Shown here one piece after another: positions 51,690 through 63,990 of a stretch of 64,000 nucleotides of DNA. Position 1 is the first letter of the stretch. The number at the start of each line of letters is the position of its first letter. The notes beneath the pieces were generated by a model. It made no database searches, was not told the origin of the DNA, and saw only the letters and a program-made list of their open reading frames with translations. Position numbers and translations under genes: made by a program. The DNA is from Agelaius tricolor (lineage: Eukaryota > Chordata > Aves > Passeriformes > Icteridae). The stretch lies in the NCBI GenBank assembly GCA_023055355.1, contig JALJCS010000001.1, positions 25,109,881 through 25,173,880 on the forward strand, read 5' to 3'.

Positions 51690-54490
51690 TTCCCCATTTC
51701 ATACCAGTTTGCTTTCGGTTAATTTTTTTTTTTTCTCAGCTACATTTAGAGAAAATTATGTTTATGTAGAATTAGAGGATTTTTAGATAAGAATATCTAG
51801 CAAGGTTTCCTAGTATTCTGGTTTGATTTTGTTCATGTTTTACCAGAAAGTTGTAATCAGAAGGTATTCATTAATCAGTCATCAGTTGAAAAACTGAAAA
51901 TCTCATTTTAATGTACCTGAAGATTTTGGCTCTGAAGATTTATACCAATAAATTTAAACATCTTACAGAAGTATGATTTGTTTGCTGAAGCTGGAACATG
52001 GAAATGAAAGCTTTCCTGTGGTGTGGAACAATAGAGAACCACTGCAGCTACAACTGCAGGCTACAGGAGATGAAGAACCCTACTCCTATTCCTCTCCCAT
52101 GTACTCTGTACTACTGGATATGAGACATAAGAAGTAAGCCCTCTGCAGCTTATCTCATTATTAGATTGAGCAAAATAATTTTGACACGTTTCCCACCTAG
52201 GTTTTAAACAGGCTGTAAAATATCTGGCATTCTCAACCAAAGCGATCACCGGTTATAACATCATTGCTTGTTAATGATTTCCTTAAATTTCCTGTTAGAA
52301 ATAAGGGAATCTGAGAGTTAGCATTGGCATCCCTGCTCAGAGCTTGTGCCCATAAGGAATTCTTTAAGATGGATAAGCTATTGAGGTAAAACTATTAGCG
52401 CTGAAGTTTTTGTTCTTTGAATGCTAGATAAACTTTAATGTTTTTCCTACATAGTTACTCAACAGCAGTGACTGTTATTCATCAAAATGTTTCATGTCTC
52501 TTAAATACCATTGTAGAGTTCTAGAGAGCTTCTAATGGACAGTGTCATAAAATGTGGAATATTTTCTCAGTGAAAGATAACAGTCCAAATTACAATATTG
52601 CCCAATAAGGCTGTAAGGTGCTGGCAGAGCTCAGCTTCTCTGATGGAGTAAAGGAAAACTGAAAGGGCGTATGTTCTAACATGAACCAAAATCCTCCTCC
52701 TTTAGCAGCCATGTAGTTAATGGAGTTAGAGATGTGTGAATGCTTCTCAACTGAGACAAGATGAGAAAAACAGAGTTAAAACCCATAATGTGGTCTTCAG
52801 ACAACTTTCAGTTCTGACATTTTATGAAAAAAAGTGATGTAAAATATAGTGTATATGTTTCAATGAAGCTGAGTGAAAGTTAAGCATTCTTGAATTGCTT
52901 TTATAATAATAATATTGCAGCCATGAAACTCTTCTCTTTTGAGTTGTTTGAGGCTACAGGACCCTTAGCAGTCAAGCTGAGGAAATGGGGGAGGAGGGGG
53001 GGACAGACACACTCATTCTCCCACTAAAGCTTTAAGGGCCAGGGATCTTTTGCTGCATGGCAGCAGACTGGGACATAGGAACCTATGACCTAGTCCAGTT
53101 TGCTTTATAAAATAGCAAGACGGGAAAAGAATATGTTAGGTAGTGTTGGATACTTTTAGGAGATTTGCCTTCTTGGGTGTCTTTGGATTCACCAGGGGGG
53201 AAGAAACCTTCTTGGAAAACATACAGTGTCAACATTCAGTTGTGGATCATTCTGTTACTCTGCTGTGAGAGCTGTGTTGTCCTAAATAAACAGCCAGGAG
53301 ATTTTGAGACGGTACTGTGAGTTTTTCTTCTGATTACTTTCTAAAGTTTACTAGGTAATTTAATTATATTCTCTTAATCTTTTCCTAAAATGAAATATGT
53401 GGTGAAATTACTAAATAACTTAGAAAGGATGTTCTAGGTTTTGATGTGTCCTTTGGTTTTGGAGTACCGGGGGCAAGACATCCAGAAAGAGTTCCTGCTG
53501 TCCTATTTACAAAATTTAATTAAATTGGTACTTGGGTCCTGATCACTTTTTACTTTTCTAAATATTCTTATTTGCAAATGAATAATTCTGGCATTACAGA
53601 GATAGTAAAATTTTGTCTATAGAAGTCTGTTTTTTGGGTTTTTTTGGTCAGAATAATTTCTTCATTTTGAATATGAAGTGCTTTTTAGAAAACTAGGAAG
53701 TTTTCACAGCCCCAGACATCACAAAGATTTAAGAGATGATGTTAATTTTCTAAACATCCACCACTTTATGTATACCTTGTCTTGCCCCATGCCCTGCCAT
53801 AAAAGAAAGATGCATGCAGTGTTACTTCCAAAGGAAGAAATATTTTTCCCTTATCTTTCCAAGTAAAAGCACCCCCTGAGATATTTTAAAGGAGATTACA
53901 GTCTGCACCACTGCAGACTTGAAATGCAGTTAACAAATGGCATGCTATCTGTTACAGGGGAGCTGGCTGTACGTGCTCTATCATTTGAGCCTCAAGCAAG
54001 TGGATCACTTTCATGGACTAGCTCCATGAATATACTCAGATCACAGGAATAAATAACTAAAAATGTAAGAGACGCAAAATTACACCTGGTGTTTTTCACT
54101 ACAACAAATATTGGAGATAAGAGGTAAAATAAAAGCATAATACACAGACTTCCCTTGCATCCTCAGTATTTGTTGAAAAAGCTCAAGAGGATATAATTTT
54201 TTGGTTTGTTTTTCAATACTCAAAGCAGAAGATGGAGAGGGTGGTAAATTCTGTTAGTCCATTGTCATTAACTACTAATGATGGTGATTTAAGAAAGGGT
54301 ATTAATTAGATATTCACTCTAAGGCATAAAGAACAGAGGTCAGTGAGTAGCACCCATTGAATGAACCTTTTGAGTAAATTACTACATAGCACCCAGGAAG
54401 CTTCATTTAAGAATTTCAGTGTTGCTCAATGGGATTTATCCCATAGCCTGAGCAATAACCTGTCAGAAATGACAGAGTGGATTTTGAAAT
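51690..54490. other. AT-rich non-genic DNA
   Basis: Nothing recognisable as a gene or named repeat. A G-rich word at 52986-53001 has runs of 5, 2 and 7 G and falls short of a standard four-run quadruplex of G3 tracts unless the last run splits. Confidence 0.55.
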
Positions 54491-54492
54491 GA

Positions 54493-54610
54493 TTAAAAAC
54501 AAAAAAAAACCCCAACTAAAAAAAAAAAAAAAAAAAAAAACCAAAAAACAACCCAACAAAACAAACAAAAAACCCCACAAAACAAACAAACAAACAAAAA
54601 ATCCCCAAAA
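54493..54610 (+). repeat. A-rich low-complexity tract with (CAAA)n
   Basis: A run of 23 A (54518-54540) is followed by CAAA/ACCCC-type units to about 54604. It is purely A and C on the plus strand. I see no coding or retrocopy sequence immediately upstream, so I read it as simple low-complexity DNA. Confidence 0.93.
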
Positions 54611-55379
54611 GAGTGAACCAAAAGGAAATCTAAAATGGAATGAACAGGATCTTTAATAGGCAAGAACTTCTATTCCCAGAAGGCTTTAAGGGATAATTTG
54701 GGCTAGCTATCATTTTGTCCTAGAAGAGTCAGAAAAACCATTCCTGCTTTCTCATAACTACAACTTGAAATTTTAGCTCTCATTTGTACTCTTGGCTGTT
54801 TATCAGCATTGTGAAAGTACCACTCACATCCTCTTCCCTCTTCTGAGCCAGCATTCCTGATATGCTCTTTATAGCTCAAATGCCTTTACTGAATCCCAGG
54901 CAATCTGAAACCAGCTGAAAAACGTATGTTCATTGCAGGGGGATTTGGATCAGGCACAGCAACAAGAACATTGCAAATTAGGAATGATGTGGAAAAGTGG
55001 GTGTCATGGCAGAAATATGTGTGTGGGCGCTTGTGTAAAACCTGTTCACAATATGCTTGTGCTGTTTTTCCAACTATTATTTCTTTTTTAGCTGTTTATT
55101 TTAAAAGAATGCACTTAAAAGTTTTAATATTGATTTGATGCAGATTTTCATAAAATAGTAAGCAGGGAGAATCTGTATAAAGATGTTTTCCCTTTTTTCT
55201 GCAAAAGCAGAGAATTTGAAGGCAAGGAACAATTTGACTGAAGTACTCTTGAGAGACTCACAGGGATATCTTACTTTTGAAAGAACAGCTGAAGTGCAGC
55301 ACTGACCTTGTATCATTTGAGAAAGACATATGCTGAACTGCTCAGTGCATGCTGGTGAGTGATTATTTACACAATAAAC

Positions 55380-56010
55380 AAGACTTGACCAAACAAATCT
55401 CTCCTCACGTCACCAATATACTTTGGCTGCACTTTTCCAGATTCATCCTAAAATCCCCCCTCCCCACACCTTCTGTTTTCTCTTTTTTTCTGCAAGGACT
55501 TCCAAATGCCTCAGTGTGCACCAACAGCGCCAGGCACTCATTACTGGGAGACTCGCTGTCAAGACAATGAAACTATGCAGGGCAGGATTGCATTGTCACT
55601 ATCTTCTTCAGAGTCTGCCTCCAATATGGGAAAAGTTCTTAAAACAGCTTTTACCATGGCTTCTCTCGTGTCATTGTGACCTTTTGTTTTTGTGCAACTG
55701 GAACTTCATTAGTTTGTTGCCGCATGCACAATTTCCAACGGCTGCTTTGAAGACGTGGTAATTATAGTAATAATTTCCAACTCATTTACTAGTCATTGAC
55801 TATTTTCTTGCAAGGCAAAAGTGGAAATAAGATCTTGCCCAAACCACTCCTCATTGAACAGTAATGCCTTAAATCAAATCTCTATCTGGAAATTTCTTTC
55901 ACCAGTAAATTTTGCCAGAAGCCATCATTTTTCCAAGGTCTGTGCTTGTAACTGCATAATGCAAACACTAATACTCTAGATCATTTCACACATTAGTGAA
56001 AGGGGAAGCA
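55380..56010. promoter_or_regulatory. Strongest conserved-element candidate
   Basis: Between 55408 and 55754 seven CpGs are retained (near 55408, 55528, 55554, 55667, 55721, 55739 and 55754), whereas GC-richer old-insertion blocks elsewhere here hold none. The sequence is balanced, repeat-free and rich in factor-like words, for example GTCAAGACAATGAAACTATG (55558-55577), GCCGCATGCACAATTTCC and AAGACGTGGTAATTATAG (55749-55766). A 112-codon open frame (55423-55761, plus) covers part of it but starts in plain sequence and has no recognised domain, so a coding exon is less likely than regulatory DNA. Confidence 0.42.
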
Positions 56011-56089
56011 TTTACCCATCAGAGGAAGAAAAAAAATCTATTAGATAGAACACTTCATTTACTGAAAGCTAAATAAGCTGTTATTCTGT

Positions 56090-56580
56090 GCAAGTTTGCA
56101 GTTACTGTGCTTTTCCTTTAAGCTTGTGAACAAGCCTTTGGGCTGCACTGCTTATTTGGTCATCATAACCATCAGTAGCTTCACTGTAGAAGCTCCAACA
56201 AGAACTCCCTGTTTTGGGGCTTGATTCTGCAAGGAGCTGAGTACCACCTGGAAAGTATTTTATGTTCACAGTTTCTGGCTAAAGCAGTTTGAACCAACCT
56301 AGGCCTTTGGCCAAGATTTATCATGAGAAATATAGGTATCTTTTCAAAAGGAGCCAAAGAGAGTCATGTGTGGACATAATTGGTAAATGCAGTGCTGTCC
56401 ATTTGCACATGCAAATTTGCTAACATAAATACAGACTGGCATGTGTATTCATTAGTTTATGGGCTCTGTCTTAGTACCTGCTTGAATTTAGCCCTTGGCG
56501 TTATTAGTTGCTCTGATTGAACGCTCTGTTTGCACTGCATACTTTTGCTTACATAGCAAAAGATCTGAGTTCTGGTTCAG
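56090..56580. promoter_or_regulatory. Possible conserved element with octamer site
   Basis: Contains ATGCAAAT (56409-56416), the POU octamer, embedded in a small inverted repeat with ATTTGCA. Other words of interest are GGCCTTTGGCC-like near 56302-56312 and GGCGTTATTAG near 56498. Repeat-free, with modest CpG retention. It is probably part of the same conserved region as the block on its left if that block is real. Confidence 0.33.
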
Positions 56581-56589
56581 TTCTGGTGT

Positions 56590-57760
56590 TGTATTACATG
56601 AAGCATGCACTTTGAAGCCTGATTGAAGCTTGCTCAGCTGAGTAATGCACAAAGGAGAAACCCCTTTCTCCTAGCTGATCCATGGGAAAATAATAATTTG
56701 TCAGCCACCATTCCCTTCTGCTGTTGTGTGGGACTGTGAATGAAAAGTCAATCTCTGTGTTTCCTGTGGCCACCCCTTTTGCAGATGATTGGTGTCTCAA
56801 GCTGCAGAACAGCTGAGCTACAGCATTAGCTGATGCTCCACAGTGATTTGCTTGAAAAGCTGAATGCAGTGGCATACCAGCTATTGAGCAATTTTTCCCT
56901 ATATTTGTTCTCTTTGTTTCCTGCACTTGCTCAAATGGGAGCAGTTGTCTTAATGGGATGGTAGAAAGTTGCCCATGAGATGGTGTTTAGGCTTTACCAC
57001 CAAAGGTGACCACTTTGGGAGCAATTCTAATGGTAGCAAGCCTGTTGTGGCAACTGGGAAGATTCCCCCTTTCAGCTGTGATGATCCAACAGTGCTTTTG
57101 CATCGGGTGTTGGGTAATTCCAGTTCATGAAAGGTTGTCATGATTAATAGAGCAAGTACTCTGAGCAGTGATGGAGGAAGAGGAGCAATGGGTTTGGAGT
57201 GTCTCCAGCAAGAGCCCACTGCAGCCATGACTTTGACACTGTGCAGGCCCTGCACTTAGTAGAATACAACATTTATTTAGGCACCCTCTCAAATGAAAGG
57301 GAAATGCTTAGTGAGGCAGATCATATATTACACATTTCAGTGACAGCTCATTCGTCACAGATCTGGTAACTGAGCAAATGGTACATCTCTCTTTGGAAAT
57401 GAAAGTTATTTTAGTCATTTAAAAAATATTTTTTTTTTACTAATGCATAAAGGAATCTCCAACATTTTTAAGTGTGATTACTGGCTTGAGTGCAATTTTT
57501 TTTTTTAAATTGAAAACACAACTCATATTAAATAAAGGAATTTCTAACACTTCCTGGTTTAACTGTGCCAGTAGCTTTTAAAATACTATTATCTTTTTTG
57601 AAATTTAGAAGTTTTTACTTTTTGATCATTAGAGAGGGTTGCAGAGGGCTTTATTAACTGAAAGCCAACATTGAGTTTTATCTAGAATTTAGGAGAGGAT
57701 TATAACCAATTTATTTCTGAGTGATTGGTTATTGTTTGTGAGCAGGGGACAAAGAAGCAT
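56590..57760. other. Non-genic DNA with two unrecognised minus-strand frames
   Basis: Two adjacent minus-strand open frames (56594-56926, 110 codons, and 56950-57255, 101 codons) lie in slightly GC-richer sequence. Neither resembles a known protein and no shared splice or promoter signal links them. T/A-rich tracts follow at 57420-57520. Confidence 0.45.
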
Positions 57761-57767
57761 GAAAGAC

Positions 57768-58323
57768 TGAGGAGGTGATTCTGCCTCTCTATTCAACCCT
57801 GGTGAGGCCTCACCCATAGTCCTTTGTTCACTTCTGCTCTCTCCGGTGGAAGAGAGACGTGGAGCTCCTGGAGAAGGTCCAGTGGAGGGCAAGGTCCAGA
57901 TTAAGGGACTGGGGCATCTCTCTTAGTAGGAAAGGCTGAGAGAGCTGGGTCTGGTCAGCTTTGAGAAGAGACAACTGAGAGGAAACCTCATCAATATCTT
58001 TTGGTATCTGAAGGAAGGTGTCAGAGGATGGAGCCAGGCTCTGCACAGTGCTGATGAGTGATAGGACACGAGGCAATGGGCAGAAACTGATGCACAAGAA
58101 GTTCCACCTGAATATGAGGAAGAATTTCCTCACTGTGCAGTAACTGAACACTGGAACAGGTTGTCCAGAGGGGTAGTGGAGTCTCCCTCACTGGAGACAT
58201 TCAAGAACCATCTGGAGAAAATCCTGAGTCCTGTGCTCTGGGATGACCCTGCTAGAGCAGGGGAGGTTTAACCAGAATACCCACTCTGGTCCCTTCCAAC
58301 CTTGCCAATTCTGTGATTCTGTG
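57768..58323 (+). mobile_element. CR1 LINE 3' end, plus strand, with intact tail
   Basis: About 555 bp run from GAGGAGGTGATTCTGCCTCT through GGTGAGGCCTCACC, CTGGAGAAGGTCCAGTGGAG, GAAAGGCTGAGAGAGCTGGG, GTGATAGGACACGAGGCAAT, TGAGGAAGAATTTCCTCACT, ACACTGGAACAGGTTGTCCA, GGGATGACCCTGCTAGAGCA and GGTCCCTTCCAACC. It ends in two perfect ATTCTGTG octamers (58308-58315 and 58316-58323). This is the classic avian CR1 3' terminal segment, 5'-truncated as usual. The 107-codon minus frame at 57828-58151 is antisense to it and not a gene. Confidence 0.97.
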
Positions 58324-58375
58324 AAAAAAGTTTGAAAATTATAACCTCTTGTCTGAAAAATGCCATGAATTTTCT

Positions 58376-58413
58376 AATTTTATAAAATGTAAACCTTTAC
58401 ATTTTATAAAATT
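58376..58413. repeat. Perfect 18-bp inverted repeat with 2-nt spacer (hairpin)
   Basis: The left arm (58376-58393) starts AATTTTATAAAATG. After the spacer CC the exact reverse complement follows (58396-58413), with no mismatch in 36 paired bases. It begins 52 bp after the CR1 3' end. Each arm also contains its own palindrome TTTTATAAAA. It is a strong cruciform or hairpin candidate and may come from template switching. Confidence 0.92.
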
Positions 58414-58419
58414 GTTAAT

Positions 58420-58980
58420 TTTACTGAATCAGATTTCTTTCTATTTCAGGTACAATTCTGTTTGTTTTCTTTCTCTGTGGCTGTCCACTCATTTTTGGGA
58501 CTTAAAAGCTGGGAGGAAAGCCAGGTAGTCCTTTTCTATCTCTTCAAAAGGGAGTTGACATTAGCACAGTGTGTGATGGCACAGTTGGACCCATGTGGGT
58601 GCAGAGTAAAGCCTTCTTTTGGTGAAGTACAGTTCAAAGTTGCTTAGACCCAAGTTCTGTGGATGATGCTGGTGATTTTTCCCCAGGCACAGAACTGAAA
58701 AGGTGACATCTTTACCTCTGTGGATGGGTCAGTGCAGAGGTGGTGGAAGAACAACGTTTGTGGGAGAAGGAGAGGAAGTTGGGTTTGTGCATGGTTGGCC
58801 CAGCACCCACCATCCCTATGACTGTGGGGCTTCACAGGAGAACAAAGAACTCCTATTTAGTTTCTGTCAGACCAGTTTTAAAAACCTGCTATTTAAAATT
58901 TTAGCCATATCTATATATATATATTGATAAAGGGAGAGGGGGAAGGTGTTCTTTATCTAGCATAATTTCATGGGAATGTG
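58420..58980. other. Non-genic DNA
   Basis: No gene or named repeat recognised. A short TA run lies at 58912-58924. Open frames at 58462-58647 and 58703-58927 (plus) and 58644-58835 (minus) are unrecognised. Confidence 0.55.
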
Positions 58981-58989
58981 TTTGCAGAT

Positions 58990-59230
58990 CTGATCCGAGG
59001 TGTGTATGTGAATACACTCCCTTCTTTGTTGTCACAAAATAGTTTTCTGTGTTTTCTCTGGTGGGAATTCATCCATATTAAATCACATCATGAGTGTGCA
59101 GTTGTTTGGATTCTCAAGGCAGTAAGTTGTCAATTGCTTTGAGTGTTGTCCCTTGGGAATGCCAAATGTGGTGCTTGTAGCCTCATTTCTCCAAAGAACA
59201 GAGACGCAATCACGGACAGAATATTAAATG
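58990..59230. promoter_or_regulatory. Possible conserved element, SOX-like words
   Basis: Contains CTTTGTTGTCACAA (59024-59037) and TTGTCAATTGCTTTGAG (59127-59143), words of SOX/TCF type, and retained CpGs at 59205 and 59213. Repeat-free. Inference only. Confidence 0.27.
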
Positions 59231-60433
59231 ATTTTTTTTTTTTCCCCTGTGTAAAAAAATTGTTATGCTTTATTTTCCTTCCATATAGATAATTTCATTG
59301 CTGTCTTGGAAAACAAGTCTGTTTAGATGGTTAAAATATCAGTAATCACATAAATAACTTCCAACCTGTAGTAAAATTCTGACCCAGCTGTACCAAGCTG
59401 TGTGATTTGACAAGGAACTGATTTCAGTTGGCTAAAAAAAGAAGCCAGGTGAAATTACTGAATGCTGACATTTAAGTAGGAGTAATAAATCAAACTGGTG
59501 GGTGGGGGAAAGGAATGTTCCTGTCATCAGAAAGAGGCCTGTTTTTTCATGTGAAAGTGAAATGCATTTGCAAAGGCTGGCTTGTTTACACTCCATAGCA
59601 TTGCATATTAAAAAAATTACTCAATAAACAACAACAACAAAAAAATTACAGCCTGTTAGATAAGTTCAGTAGTTTACCAGTGGCACAAGTATCAAATTCA
59701 TTAGAAGCACAACTTAAAATATTTAACATGGTAATTTCCTTTTTTTTTTTTGTTCTGGTAATCTGTACACTTGTATTCCTGCCACAGCTCTCTTTTGGTA
59801 AGAGCTTTCATTGAAAACTGAATTGATCAGTTTCAAAACTAGTCATTAACTGGGAGATATCCCTAGGTCAAAATTAATTTCCTCTGTGTTTGTTTCTGGT
59901 ATGAGAGGAAGCACAGTCAGTGTGGTGAGATGTCTCTGCAGGAAACCTGCACAGGTTTAGGCGAGAGAAGTGAGGGGTAAAAAGCTGTAATGACTTCAAC
60001 ATGGGTAGCACAGCTCCAGGTTTTCATAGTGGCTAACAAGTGAATTTACTTTGTGGAACACAAATTATTTTTTACTTTTGGAAGATTTTGTTAATCATGT
60101 TTCTGTTTGTGTCCCACCCTGCTGCTTACCTGGGAGGTCTTTGTTCAGTTCTTTATTACTGGGCTAGGAATCACTCCTGTAAACCTGTAATGATTCTCCA
60201 ATTTGTCCTTGGGGAATTAATTCTGTCACAGTCAGAGGGAACTTCTTTTCCTGAACAGATAAATTCTTTGTTGGACCTATGTAGTGCAGTATGTACCTCT
60301 TGATATTTTCCTCTCACAATTCCTCCCTCTCATGCCCTAGAACCTGCAGTTAGGAATAAATGCTTTCCATCGTCTGGTATAGTTAAGTGCCATCTTAATT
60401 TTAGGCTTTTAGGCTGAATATTCAAACCAAACT

Positions 60434-60496
60434 TATAGGAGTGAATATAGGAATATTATATAGTGAATATAGTGTCTATAGGAGTGAATAAGGAAT
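60434..60496 (+). repeat. Direct repeat of about 20 bp
   Basis: TATAGGAGTGAATATAGGAAT (60434-60454) recurs as a near-identical 20-base copy at 60477-60496, missing one T, 43 bases downstream. The sequence between also contains related GTGAATATAG words, suggesting a small local duplication. Confidence 0.8.
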
Positions 60497-61095
60497 TCTC
60501 TTTCAAAAGACATTCACAGAAAACTATTAGCAATAATAAAAAGATCCATGGGAGAATATTTGAACTCGGATATGAATTCCTTGAAATCACTGAAATTTTC
60601 AGCATGACCGAAATTTTCTTCATGTTTCAAGTGATGGATCTTTGAAGTATGTACACAGTGTGTTAACTTTACCAAACTTTAGTGTAATCTTGATATGATT
60701 GCCCCTAGGTGAATTCATCAAATGACATATATGAGGTGTCTCATTTCCAAACTGGTTTGTATGGCTTTTATAGGAATAATGAACTATCTTAATATAAGCT
60801 ATGTAAAAATTCCAGTTACTTTATTTGTGGCTGTTTTTTGCTGGATTTCATAGGAGTACTCCTGTGCTAGCTGACCCAGTGCAGTTCAACTGCTGGCTCA
60901 CAAGAGGATTTTTTTTAGCTCATTACTTTTCTCATGAAGGAATTGTTGTCATTGAATCTGTATGATAGGAGATAACAAGTGGAAATATACCTGCAACCTT
61001 GCTTGTGACATTTCAAGGACTGATATGAATCATGCTAATATTAAGTCATGATTATTTTTGCACAGGGATGAATGTATGTCAGCACATAGATGTAT

Positions 61096-61119
61096 TATAT
61101 ATATATATATATATATATA
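61096..61119. repeat. (TA)n microsatellite
   Basis: Twelve uninterrupted TA units; likely length-variable. Confidence 0.95.
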
Positions 61120-63539
61120 AAAACTTGTGGAAGAGTCAAGTGACAAATGGGCCTCGAGATTACTAGAAAATATAGCTGAATGCCACTAGCTAGAATTACA
61201 ATCTGATGTTACATCCACCTGGTGCTCCAAGGGACTCCTGAAATTAAAATTTAGACTATTTCCCTTCATGTGGCAGTGGTGTGCGTGCGTGCTGCAGTTC
61301 ATAGACTGATAATAGTGTATAGGGTGATATTTTAAAATCATTTTAATGAGTTATGTGGGTCTTACATGGATTATAATACTTATGATAATTATAGAAATGA
61401 GAGAAAGATAAAAGGAAAATGTCTGTTTTACAGAAAGCTGCCAATCTGCTCTCCTAGAAATGATATGGGAATATAATATGTGCAGTATAATAACACTCTT
61501 CCTTGATAAGTAACAGATGAGATATTATAGTGTTGCAATTGTGGTGAAAGCCGTTTCAATGGCACCCTTTGTTTGACACTAATGAATGTAGATCCTCTGG
61601 GTTGGACTGCTTTACCAGATTTTCATCTAAGACAAAGCAGGGAAGAACTGCTCACAGGACTCCCCAGACCTGTTCCAGGTCCTGGCTCTGAACTTCGTCT
61701 AGATCTGATAGAGATCTGGAATTTGTTAATGTGCACAGAAAACCATAACAAAACATGGTGATTGATGTATTCTGTTCCATAAACAGATCTTCCTCTGAGC
61801 AATTAAAAGAATCTCATTGCACTACACCTTCTTCAAATTCTCTTTAGAGTGTCTAAGTTAACTTGATGTACAGATAGCACAAGTGGAAATAAATATATTA
61901 AAGTTGCCTAATATTTATAATAGTCTGTCTTCACTTGTTTATAATATTGCCGAAATGTTGTAATTTTCAGTTAATATTTTCTGCTTCAGGCTTAATTATT
62001 TTGGAAAATGTTCAACAAAAATGGTTCAGTCCTTGCTGAGAAGGTACCAAGAGGGGCTAGTTTACCTAGGTTTAAATATATGCATATAATGTATTGAAGA
62101 GTTCTAGTAACTTTGAGCTTTTACAGGCATGAGAAAGTCAGAATTTGGTGGTCATTAATGTCTTTTGTCATTCTGTGAGAAAACCAGTGAGTTTTTGTTC
62201 AAATTGTAAGCTTAAAATTTTACATATGTACATATCCTATTGAGTTTTGATAGAATTCAGCAGCATTGTCTGTGGGATCCATTCACATTAAACATATCCC
62301 AGTCCCTATATTTCTCCAATCTGCTAACCAGAGTGTGTACTTCATTACCATAATTTATATTCTAGTCCAGGACTCTAAGAGGCGATCAGGATTTTTCACT
62401 CCTTTTTCCTCTTCCCTAACTGCTCAGCTTCACTGTAATACAAGTCACAAAGATATAGATTTTGCTCTTAGTGGAACGACCCATTTCATATTACCAGTTT
62501 TTTACCATTATAATGTCATGTCCTAACATGACTGGGCATATTTATTTACAAGATTACTGCATATGAAGCTGAATTCCAGTCTGAATTACACTTGTTTACT
62601 CCTGAACTTTACATATGCAACCAACCTGTACCCATAACTTTTTCACACAGTGATTTACATGGATAAATATGTGTTGCTTAATGATATTTTGACTCATTGC
62701 AGCCCTTGAACAACCATGTTCAAGGTGCATGACTGAAGTTTGTGGTAATTGTACCATCTGGTAATCTGAATTCATAGGCAAGAGCATGCCTGGAGCATTG
62801 AAGAATAAATTTTCTCTCTGAGGTTTAAATAGTTTATATAGAGCAGCAATAACACAAACTTTCTACCTCAAGTCTTCTCTACATCCCATCTAGGCCTGGG
62901 AATTGGGAACATGCTTTACTAGTTAGCTACTACTGATTTCTGTGTGTTTTCCAACCCACAGCGAGGTTTTAATTTTAATTTAAGGAGAGAGAGAGGGGAA
63001 AGTTTCATGGTTATATAGCTTTTTCCTGACACGTGCATGAGGATAAGGGGCAAATAGGAAGCCACAAATATTCTAAAAGCACAAATTAGTGATCCAATTT
63101 CCTGTGACTACTCTTCAGTGTGCTGCTTAGCAAGTTTCATGTAACAACTCTCCTCGTGGCAATGTTGGTTCCATTGTGCCAGCAGACTTTGAAAAAAGTA
63201 TGAAGCAGTCTAAATTTCAGCTGAATACGCAACTCTAAGAAAAAAGAAAAAAAAATCCATTTGTTTTCTTTCTTAATGGCCAGCCATTAGTGATTCTGAA
63301 AATAGAATCCATTTCGAAAGCAGTTTAAGCACTACCTTCATCAATCTTTATTATTTATTGGTTGACACAGATGACAGATCTGAGCTACTTTATAGTTGAA
63401 GGTGTGGCTGATGGTTTGTGTGCCCTTCTTGACCTTGTCAAGGGCAAATGCAGTTTAAAGTTGTTTATAAACTATAAATCTCATGGTAAAGAATGATGTG
63501 TGCAGTGTACTTCTTCAATGATTAAAAGTATATTGTGTA

Positions 63540-63990
63540 AACAGGATGCTGCAGTGGGGAAGCCCCTGAAGAGTGTGATTCTGCTCAGACTACTATGAAC
63601 AGTCACAGTACAAGCAGATCATTAAAAAAAGGTTTCTGTGGCTACACCTGGTGATTGTGGCAACAATTTTGCGGGTATTAGCTGCATGTAGCAATGAAGC
63701 TACTACAAGATGTTGATTTTTAGTTTTAAAGTTATGTTAAAACCAAGTTCCATTAACATTTCAAGAGAACTGCTCATGACAATCACAAAAGACTGCTCTG
63801 TTCCTCGCCTCCTGAGAATTTAGAGGTGTATGGTAAGAGCAGGCTGCAATGGCTCGGGTGCTCAGTTTCAAGTTGGATGCCTATGGCTGTTAGACATTTG
63901 CCCTTTAATTAGACTCATTCCAAGCCCTGCCTTGCCTCTGGACAGGTTCATTCATTCTGTAACACTTCTCCACAATTTTTTGCACATATT
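63540..63990. promoter_or_regulatory. Possible conserved element at the right edge
   Basis: Repeat-free, balanced sequence with CpGs at 63671, 63806 and 63856, and words such as TTTAATTAGACTCATT (63904-63919). It may continue past the end of the window. Inference from texture only. Confidence 0.25.

Larger units (their letters stand above)
59235..63530. other. AT-rich non-genic DNA
   Basis: No gene, RNA or named transposon recognised. T-run near 59231-59242 and 59741-59751, ACAACAACAA near 59630. Open frames (60040-60303 plus, 62266-62526 plus, 62596-62787 minus) show no recognised features. Confidence 0.55.

Noticed and set aside
52986..53001. G-rich run as a G-quadruplex
   Set aside because: Only three runs, one of them two bases long; needs the last run to split, so the standard pattern is not clearly met.
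54493..54610. A-rich tract as a retrocopy tail
   Set aside because: It is an A/C low-complexity mixture, not a pure tail, and nothing gene-like precedes it.
56594..57255. Two consecutive minus-strand open frames (110 and 101 codons) as a possible broken gene or retrocopy
   Set aside because: No similarity to a known protein, no poly(A) or target duplication, and the two do not join into one recognisable product.
57828..58151. 107-codon open frame, minus strand
   Set aside because: Lies wholly antisense to the CR1 3' end; an accidental frame shared by many CR1 copies.
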